Below are positions 1 to 5,570 of a stretch of 64,000 nt of DNA, piece by piece. The stretch comes from Bin80 sp965116685 (GTDB lineage: Bacteria; Bacteroidota; Rhodothermia; Rhodothermales; Bin80): positions 2,542,001-2,606,000 of the forward strand of contig OZ220707.1 of assembly GCA_965116685.1 (NCBI GenBank), in the 5' to 3' direction. The notes under the pieces were generated by a model. The model was not told the DNA's origin and made no database searches. It worked only from the letters and a program-made list of their open reading frames with translations. The translations under genes were made by a program, and so were the position numbers. Position 1 is the first letter of the stretch, and every line of letters begins with the position of its first letter.

Positions 1-1
1 C

Positions 2-589
2 ATCTTCAATGATTCAACCGAGCAATGGGAGCTCAAACCTGGTGCATACTGGCAGTGGCCGTTGGGACCTGATTATCCTTCAGCTCCCGATGATCATCCG
101 GTCACACAGGTGTCTTGGAATGATGCGGTTGCGTATGCAGAATGGGCCAATAAGAGGCTCCCCACTGAAATTGAATGGGAACATGCCGCCCGTCAAGGCA
201 GCAGCGGTCAGTACGCCTGGGGAGATTTGCTCGTACAGGACGGGGAGTACAAAGCGAATGTATGGAACGGTCGATTCCCCAGGCTCAATACCAATGCAGA
301 TGGATATGCAACCACATCACCAGTGGGAGCATTTGGGGAAACTCCTGCAGGACTCGTTGATATGGGTGGAAATGTATGGGAGTGGACCGCAGACTGGTAC
401 CGATCCTATTCGGATCAGGATCAGGAGTTTCAGCCAAATTCCAGTAGCGAGAAAGCGCAGCGTGGAGGCAGTTTCCTCTGCGAGCCGGGCTGGTGTCATG
501 GCTATCGGGTCTCCGGGCGCAGTCACTCAACACCAGAGACTGCACTTTATCATGTAGGGTTTCGTGTGGTCAAGGACATTACCCCTTAG
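2..589 (+). CDS. Formylglycine-generating-enzyme-like (SUMF1/FGE-sulfatase domain) protein, 5' end missing
   Basis: The reading frame is open to the first bases of the window, so the N-terminus lies upstream; an internal TTG at 62 is not the start. The visible ~195 residues are the C-terminal half of the FGE-sulfatase fold. Typical blocks are PVTQVSWNDAVAYAEWANKR, LPTEIEWEHAARQG, a GLVDMGGNVWEWTADWY signature, a RGGSF segment and a terminal GFRVV. The family includes the sulfatase-activating formylglycine-generating enzyme and many proteins of other function, such as ergothioneine or hercynine synthases and gliding proteins of the GldJ/GldK type. The last residues overlap the convergent downstream gene by 11 bp. 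The family is certain, but the substrate cannot be given. In an SprA-bearing organism, a gliding/T9SS lipoprotein of this fold is one option, but the N-terminal lipobox that would support it is outside the window. Confidence 0.85.
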   Translation: MFNDSTEQWELKPGAYWQWPLGPDYPSAPDDHPVTQVSWNDAVAYAEWANKRLPTEIEWEHAARQGSSGQYAWGDLLVQDGEYKANVWNGRFPRLNTNADGYATTSPVGAFGETPAGLVDMGGNVWEWTADWYRSYSDQDQEFQPNSSSEKAQRGGSFLCEPGWCHGYRVSGRSHSTPETALYHVGFRVVKDITP

Positions 590-1142
590 CCAGATAGTGA
601 TTCACTGCTTTGATTGCAGTGGATAGGCGTTGATCCTGGGTTCCACAAATTGGAACGATATTTAGAGAATGGGTTTTTGCCTCAGCCATCAGGAGTGCGT
701 GCGAGCGTAAGCGCTCCTCTGGGCTTGCTCGTTGACCAGGATCGGGGATCCAGGGGATATCCGGTTTCATAAACAGGTAAAGCCCCGATTGATGACGCTT
801 GGCAGCACGCTCAATAGAGGATGGGCACTCGCCGAAGTAGATGCGCTGGTAAACGCATGTAGTGAAAAGATCTGTATCTACAAACAGGACTCCATGAGCT
901 TCAGAGTGCAGGGAGGCAACCAGATCCAAGTGCCCTCGGGCAATCGCATGCACATCGGCCTCCTCAGGAAGCGCTCCTTTCTTGTCAACAAACAGCCTCA
1001 GGTATTCGGCAGCCCAGATCGTGTTGTAGTGCTTTGCCAGTGCGGCTGCGAGCGTGGTTTTGCCAGTTGATTCAGCCCCCATGAGTACCACGGTATTCAC
1101 ACGATCAGGATTCATCAATAAATCTGCTGTGAGTGCTGACAA
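579..1142 (-). CDS. NadR-type P-loop ATPase / ribosylnicotinamide kinase-like protein
   Basis: 187 residues. A Walker A loop GAESTGKTT lies near residues 22-30, followed by the AEYLR segment, the DTDLFTTCVYQRIYFG block and a DIPWIPDPGQR block. These are arranged as in the kinase domain of NadR and related AAA_28 proteins, which phosphorylate nicotinamide riboside. No nucleotidyltransferase domain is present, so this is a stand-alone kinase domain. The ATG at 1142 is used; it lies only 26 bp from the 21-bp repeat that flanks the IS21 element, so the insertion sits in its promoter region and may alter its expression. The 3' end overlaps the convergent FGE-like gene. The substrate (ribosylnicotinamide) is inferred from the family, not shown. 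Confidence 0.75.
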   Translation of the reverse strand: MSALTADLLMNPDRVNTVVLMGAESTGKTTLAAALAKHYNTIWAAEYLRLFVDKKGALPEEADVHAIARGHLDLVASLHSEAHGVLFVDTDLFTTCVYQRIYFGECPSSIERAAKRHQSGLYLFMKPDIPWIPDPGQRASPEERLRSHALLMAEAKTHSLNIVPICGTQDQRLSTAIKAVNHYLAKG

Positions 1143-1167
1143 TGAAATGGCATACCTTGAACGGGAT

Positions 1168-1188
1168 GGGTCTCATGCGGGTTCGTTG
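1168..1188. repeat. 21-bp direct repeat, left copy flanking IS21 element
   Basis: Exact copy of 3821-3841 (starts GGGTCTCATGCGGG). It directly abuts the TGT that begins the element. IS21-family insertions normally duplicate 4-8 bp, so 21 bp is long. Confidence 0.9.
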
Positions 1189-1267
1189 TGTTTAACGACA
1201 ATTAAAATTTACTTCAACGACAATTAAAAGTTTCCTAAAAGTTTCCTTTCAGTTCTATTGGAGGCGG

Positions 1268-1361
1268 GCGCGCAACGAAGCGGAGCAGCGAGCTGCGGAG
1301 CGAAGTTGCGCGCGATAAATCCCACGAGTTTCGTCTGCGCCCGGACTGACAAATTGTCAGT
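1268..1361. other. Two palindromes inside IS21 between istB and the left end
   Basis: A long hairpin has outer arms GCGCGCAAC (1268-1276) and GTTGCGCGC (1305-1313) and inner arms GCAGC (1285-1289) and GCTGC (1292-1296). It is followed by a 17-nt palindrome ACTGACAAATTGTCAGT at 1345-1361. There is no T tract, so neither looks like a simple intrinsic terminator. They fill the otherwise non-coding 1262-1428 stretch. Transcription stop, transposase binding or RNA protection are possible roles (inference). Confidence 0.6.
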
Positions 1362-1428
1362 TCTAGGTGGACACGAACCAAGTGCGATGGAGGTGAATTT
1401 ATGTTCGAGAGATTCATCAATTGTACAT

Positions 1429-2220
1429 TCAGGAGGTCTCGGTTTCTGGAGAATTCGCCTTCTGCCGCTGTTGCGCCGCTTCAAGTCGATAGCTCGGCAG
1501 GTTGAGTTCGAGGATCACACTGTGATGCACAAACCGGTCCACGGCCGCCGTTGTGACCGTGGGGTCCTGGAAGATCTTCTCCCACTGGGAGAAGGCCAAG
1601 TGACTGGTAATCAACAGGCTTCCGCGTTCGTAGCGCTCCGCCAGTACGTGAAAAAACAGGTCCATCTCCTGGCGACTGTGCTGCATATAGCCCAACCCGT
1701 CCACGATGAGGGCTTCGTAGCGCAGGAGCTGTTTCATGAACTCTGACAGGCGCTGCTCACGCTTGGACTGGACCAATTCCTCCACCAGCGTACTGCATCC
1801 ATAAAAGCGTACGCGCCGACCTTGAAGCACGAGCGCATGCCCCAGCGCACAGACCAGATGCGTCTTTCCACTGCCCGGCGGACCCACGGCCAACACGTTT
1901 TCGCTTCGATCCAGGAACCCGCCTTCCAGCAGCATACTAAACTGATGATTGATCTTCAGAGGCAATCGGGTTCGGTCAAACAGGTCCAGGGTCTTTTCCA
2001 GAGGTAAGCCGGAGTTACGAAGCCCGCGTTGAATGCGATTGTGGGTCCGCACTTGCTGTTCCCGTTCCACGAGTGACAATAAAAAGCGCTCAAAGCTCAA
2101 CGATTCCTGCCGCGCGAGCTGGGCCGCATCCTGAAAAGAATTCCGAATGCCCGGCATCCGGAGTTCTTTCAGTCCAGTCCACAAGGCATGCTCCAGTTCT
2201 TGGGTCGTTTGCGTCTTCAT
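1429..2220 (-). CDS. istB: IS21 helper ATPase IstB
   Basis: 263 residues, a DnaC-like AAA+ ATPase that assists IstA in target selection and strand transfer. A Walker A motif GPPGSGKTHL lies near residues 114-123, and the Walker B-like segment ALIVDGLGY near 170. The start ATG at 2220 overlaps the istA stop (ATGA), so the two are translationally coupled. The length is typical for the family. A ~40-residue C-terminal piece of a homologous copy, containing WEKIFQDPTVTTAAVDR, is found at 30889-31010. Confidence 0.93.
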   Translation of the reverse strand: MKTQTTQELEHALWTGLKELRMPGIRNSFQDAAQLARQESLSFERFLLSLVEREQQVRTHNRIQRGLRNSGLPLEKTLDLFDRTRLPLKINHQFSMLLEGGFLDRSENVLAVGPPGSGKTHLVCALGHALVLQGRRVRFYGCSTLVEELVQSKREQRLSEFMKQLLRYEALIVDGLGYMQHSRQEMDLFFHVLAERYERGSLLITSHLAFSQWEKIFQDPTVTTAAVDRFVHHSVILELNLPSYRLEAAQQRQKANSPETETS

Positions 2221-3701
2221 TGCACACCTCCCACCGCCGCAGGTTGATCCAGCAACTGGTCATATACGGCCACCTTCACAATGGATGAGGCAGGAGTTGG
2301 GGCATCTAACCACGCCTGCACCTGCGCCGTGGTCAGGGGCTTCTTGTCATTCAGCAGCCGGTCCAGGGCATGGGTCACCCCGGATTCGCTCTCGGTTGCA
2401 GCCAGAACCAAAATGGCCAGATAGGCCCGGTCGGCCCGGATCGAAGCCGTATGCGTGCGTCGGAGTGCGTCATACGCCCTGCGAAATGTTGAATTGGGGA
2501 ATAACTCGGCACGATAGCGATAATCTGCAAAGGCCCCGGGCTTACGGACCAGGCTATGCACAATATGACGATAGTCAATCTGAGTCTCGCCTTCTCCGTG
2601 CAGACGCGGCATCCACACCATCTGTTTTTGGGCGTACCACACCTCAATCCATTCACCATACACGCGGACTTCAACCTGAACCCCAATCAGTCGACTTGGG
2701 ACCGAATACCGGTTCTTCTGTACACGAATCGTGCTGCCGTTGGAGACCCGTACCGTCGCGCGCCGATGGAACCTCAAAGGTCGAAAAGGCAATGCACGCA
2801 AGTGCGCCTGTTCTTCTTTGAAACGTGCCTGCCGGGACGCATTCAACTGCTGAAACAGTGTATCCAAAAATGCGCTATAGTCCTTCCGACTGGCAAAATT
2901 GCGACTCCCACGCAGAATCAACTGATTCTCCAGCGCGCGCTTGAATCGATGATGCCGCTGTTCAATCTTGCCATTCTCATGCGGACTCCGCGGCTGCGTA
3001 TGCCGGATCTCTATACCGTAATGACGCGCCAGCGCTTCATAGTGCTGCGTGAAACTGCCCCGTTCGGCGCCTCGGTGGTTGCGGACCGCACAACTCATGG
3101 AGTCCGTCTGGTGTAGCCGCGGGACTCCACCCAGTTGCGAGAACGCCTTCTGCAGTCCTGCACTGAGCGCTTCAAAACTCTCGGACCGGCAGATCATGCC
3201 GGATTCCCAATTGGAATACGCCAGCACAAAGTGATACAGCAAATGGGGAAAGGGTTCGCCCTGGATCGTTACGCCCAGATGGTTCATCCACGTGAAATCG
3301 GACTGGGCCCGATCCCCAGGTGCATACACCTGCTCGAAATAGACTTCTTTCGGGGGGCCTTCCTGCGCCCTCCATACCTTCACACGACGTTGCAGGGTGC
3401 GCAACTGTCCCGGCTTGAACTGACCGGGGTACGTGCGTTGCAAATGGGTAAACAGAGCGTTCACCTCAAGCCCCGGGTTCGCCTGCAAGTATCCCACGAC
3501 TTCGTCCCAAACCTGGGCAAATGCATCCGTACGCGTTCGATGCGTACGACGATAATCTCGCTCGCTCGGAAGCTTCTGCGAACGAAGATATTTGCGCGCC
3601 GTCGGCGCGCTCATGCCCGCCTTTGCAGCGGATGTTTTGACTGACATGTTGTCTTCTTGTACCAATTTTCTTAAAAATTTTGCTTGCTGATCTGTAATCA
3701 T
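2217..3701 (-). CDS. istA: IS21 transposase IstA
   Basis: 494 residues. It has an N-terminal helix-turn-helix (SVKTSAAKAGMSAPTARKYL, about residues 20-39) and an rve/DDE integrase core. The acidic residues are seen in AQSDFTWM, in HQTDSM and in HENGKIEQRHHRFK. It catalyses strand transfer with IstB as partner. The frame is uninterrupted and the length is normal for the family, so it is probably functional. The ATG at 3701 leaves ~60 bp to the right-end repeats, where its promoter should lie. Confidence 0.93.
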   Translation of the reverse strand: MITDQQAKFLRKLVQEDNMSVKTSAAKAGMSAPTARKYLRSQKLPSERDYRRTHRTRTDAFAQVWDEVVGYLQANPGLEVNALFTHLQRTYPGQFKPGQLRTLQRRVKVWRAQEGPPKEVYFEQVYAPGDRAQSDFTWMNHLGVTIQGEPFPHLLYHFVLAYSNWESGMICRSESFEALSAGLQKAFSQLGGVPRLHQTDSMSCAVRNHRGAERGSFTQHYEALARHYGIEIRHTQPRSPHENGKIEQRHHRFKRALENQLILRGSRNFASRKDYSAFLDTLFQQLNASRQARFKEEQAHLRALPFRPLRFHRRATVRVSNGSTIRVQKNRYSVPSRLIGVQVEVRVYGEWIEVWYAQKQMVWMPRLHGEGETQIDYRHIVHSLVRKPGAFADYRYRAELFPNSTFRRAYDALRRTHTASIRADRAYLAILVLAATESESGVTHALDRLLNDKKPLTTAQVQAWLDAPTPASSIVKVAVYDQLLDQPAAVGGVQ

Positions 3702-3820
3702 CGCCAGAGACTGAATGGAAAATAATTCGCACGTTCACGCACGAAAACTCCATTCGTCCCAACGAAACTGAAAGGAAACTTTTAATTGTCGCCGGTGAAA
3801 CTTTTAATTGTCGTTGGACA

Positions 3821-3841
3821 GGGTCTCATGCGGGTTCGTTG
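3821..3841. repeat. 21-bp direct repeat, right copy flanking IS21 element
   Basis: Identical over 21 bases to 1168-1188 and directly adjacent to the terminal ACA of the element. Confidence 0.9.
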
Positions 3842-3994
3842 ATCACGGACTTACGGGGGCGTATTTTCGAAGCTGGCGCAGGCAATTTGACAGATGTATT
3901 CAAAGGGATTCACAGTAGAACCCGGTGATGAGATTATTGAACGCCTTTTGGCCGATCTTTCCGCTTGTTTTGGCAGAGGGCTTTCAGTTCAAAG

Positions 3995-4159
3995 TCTCTG
4001 GAGAATGAAGGTTTTCTTTCTTGGCAAAAAGTGCCAACACTGTTGGCAGAATCTGGGAGTTGGCAAAAACCCCAGACGCTGTCTGGAGAATCAGGGGACG
4101 ACCAAAAGTACAGACATCGTCTCCAGAATCTAGGGATCATCAAAAAATGCGGGGATGCG
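3995..4159. repeat. Degenerate ~39-bp tandem repeat array with covarying hairpins
   Basis: Four units are seen at 3995-4042, 4043-4081, 4082-4119 and 4120-4159. They share an AGAATCTGGGA-like block and a CAAAAA block. At the unit junctions lie short hairpins with 3-nt loops: GCCAAC/GTTGGC (4033-4038/4042-4047), CCAGAC/GTCTGG (4072-4077/4081-4086) and AGAC/GTCT (4112-4115/4119-4122). The arms change together between units. Both strands translate into a 13-residue periodic peptide, but no start signal or codon bias suggests a protein. The fourth junction is decayed. Function unknown. Confidence 0.65.
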
Positions 4160-4175
4160 TACAGAGAACGAAAAT

Positions 4176-4405
4176 CTCTTCATAATTGTAAGGAGACTAA
4201 TCCCCTGCTGATTGGTACGAGTGTGTAGTCTTGAAATCAAACGACGAACACACTCTGCCAATTCCTTCCTAAGGGTGGATGAATACAGTGCAGGAAGATT
4301 GCACGGATCCGTATGCATGATATTGATTTGGAATGTCCATTCAACAACCTTATCTTTGATTTGAGTCTTTAGATTTGAGAGTGAATCTATTGTGGACAGG
4401 GAGTG
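4176..4405. other. Non-coding leader region upstream of carA
   Basis: I see no convincing gene here. The minus-strand frame 4130-4522 runs back over the carA start and lacks any recognisable domain. A small hairpin AGATT (4371-4375)/AATCT (4384-4388) lies just before the terminator-like structure. The carA transcript may start in this stretch, but no clear promoter was recognised. Confidence 0.4.
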
Positions 4406-4432
4406 CCTTCTCGGTAACGAGAGGGTTTTTTT
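4406..4432 (+). terminator. Intrinsic terminator or attenuator in the carA leader
   Basis: A stem CCTTCTCG (4406-4413) / CGAGAGG (4418-4424) with a GTAA loop and one bulged T is followed by seven T residues (4426-4432). It lies 34 bp before the carA ATG and points toward carA. It may end an upstream transcript or attenuate the car operon. No known upstream gene on this strand needs a terminator, which favours attenuation (inference). Confidence 0.5.
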
Positions 4433-4466
4433 ATGGGTAAAAAAACTATGGTAATATCGGGGTAAT

Positions 4467-5567
4467 ATGAGTTTTGTACCACGACCTTCGAAGCTTGCAT
4501 TGGCTGACGGTACTGTAGTCAACGGTACAGCAATTGGCGCCGGTGGTGAGAGTGGAGGAGAGCTCTGCTTTAATACAAGTATGACAGGGTACCAGGAGAT
4601 TCTTACCGATCCCTCGTATCATGGACAGATCATGATGATGACCTATCCTCACATTGGGAATTATGGTGCTCATGATGAGGATACCGAAGCAGCGAAACCA
4701 ATGGTTTCTGCTTTAGTCGTACGGGCATTTTCCCAAGAATATTCCAATCTGCTGGCACAGGAATCCCTACATCACTACATGGACCGACATGGTTTAGTCG
4801 GGATCACAGGCATAGATACTCGAAGGCTGGTTCTACACATTCGCAAGTGCGGTGTCATGAATGCTGTGATCTCGTCCGTAGATTTGGAGGATATCTCCCT
4901 GGTCGAAAAAGCAAAGGCTTGGCCCAGCATGGAGGGATTGGAATTGGCATCCAGAGTGACATGCAGTGAATCGTACGCATTCTCCGATGTGGGTGACCGG
5001 CGTATTGCCGTCTATGATTTTGGGGTAAAAACGAATATTCTGCGTACGTTTGCCGCGCAAGGATGTCAGGTCAGAGTTTTTCCTGGCGCGACACCCCTAA
5101 AAGATGTTTTGTCCTGGTTCCCAGATGGATTATTCTTTTCCAATGGCCCTGGAGACCCGCGCGCCATGCCGGAGGCAGTGGAGTGTGTGCGGGAGGCAAT
5201 GACTATAGGATTACCTCTTTTTGGAATTTGTCTCGGGCATCAACTGATGGCGTTAGCACAGGGAATTGAGGTATTCAAGATGTATGTTGGCCACCGCGGA
5301 GCCAATCAGCCGGTCAAAAATCTTGCGACTGGACATGTTGAAGTAACCACTCAGAATCATGGGTTCTCTGTTGATCCTGAGTCGGTGCCCTCTAAATTGG
5401 CAGATGTTTCCCATCTGAATCTCAATGATCAAACAGTTGAGGGCCTCCGATTTAAGAAATTTCAAGGTTTCAGCGTTCAGTATCATCCCGAAGCATCCCC
5501 GGGTCCGCATGATAGTCGCTATCTGTTTGAGGAATACCTACATATGTGTTCAAAAACCAAATCCTGA
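4467..5567 (+). CDS. carA: Carbamoyl-phosphate synthase small (glutaminase) subunit CarA
   Basis: 366 residues, full length for the family. It hydrolyses glutamine and passes ammonia to CarB for carbamoyl phosphate, the precursor of pyrimidines and arginine. The N-terminal CPSase_sm domain is followed by a class I glutamine amidotransferase domain. The nucleophile Cys255 lies in GICLGHQLM, and His340/Glu342 lie in QYHPEASPGPHD. The TTSMTGYQE-type block and SNGPGDP block are present. carB follows after 3 bp, so the two are co-transcribed. The leader carries a terminator-like hairpin at 4406-4432. Confidence 0.97.
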   Translation: MSFVPRPSKLALADGTVVNGTAIGAGGESGGELCFNTSMTGYQEILTDPSYHGQIMMMTYPHIGNYGAHDEDTEAAKPMVSALVVRAFSQEYSNLLAQESLHHYMDRHGLVGITGIDTRRLVLHIRKCGVMNAVISSVDLEDISLVEKAKAWPSMEGLELASRVTCSESYAFSDVGDRRIAVYDFGVKTNILRTFAAQGCQVRVFPGATPLKDVLSWFPDGLFFSNGPGDPRAMPEAVECVREAMTIGLPLFGICLGHQLMALAQGIEVFKMYVGHRGANQPVKNLATGHVEVTTQNHGFSVDPESVPSKLADVSHLNLNDQTVEGLRFKKFQGFSVQYHPEASPGPHDSRYLFEEYLHMCSKTKS

Positions 5568-5570
5568 TTG

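Larger units (their letters stand above)
1189..3820 (-). mobile_element. Complete IS21-family insertion sequence
   Basis: The element is 2,632 bp and begins TGT and ends ACA. Its ends are imperfect inverted repeats about 60 bp long. The left end spans 1189-1261 and the right end 3759-3820, each with repeated CGACAATTAAAA motifs and an AGTTTCCTTTCAG segment. The left end has an extra ~11-bp block relative to the right. It carries istA and istB on the minus strand with a 4-bp overlap, the usual IS21 plan. The genes look intact, so the element may be active. A diverged remnant of a relative of this element lies at 30837-31020. Confidence 0.93.

Noticed and set aside
2..589. Gene start at the TTG at 62
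   Set aside because: The frame is open to the window edge and the upstream residues continue the FGE-type domain.
3995..4159. CRISPR array
   Set aside because: The units are degenerate tandem repeats without unique spacers of constant length, and no cas gene is nearby.
3894..4228. Plus-strand frames 3894-4133 and 3965-4228 and minus frame 3934-4143 over the 39-bp array
   Set aside because: The 13-residue periodicity only reflects the 39-bp repeat. No start signal, domain or coding bias was seen.
4130..4522. Minus-strand 130-residue frame antisense to the carA leader
   Set aside because: It overlaps the carA start and the terminator-like stem; no recognisable family.
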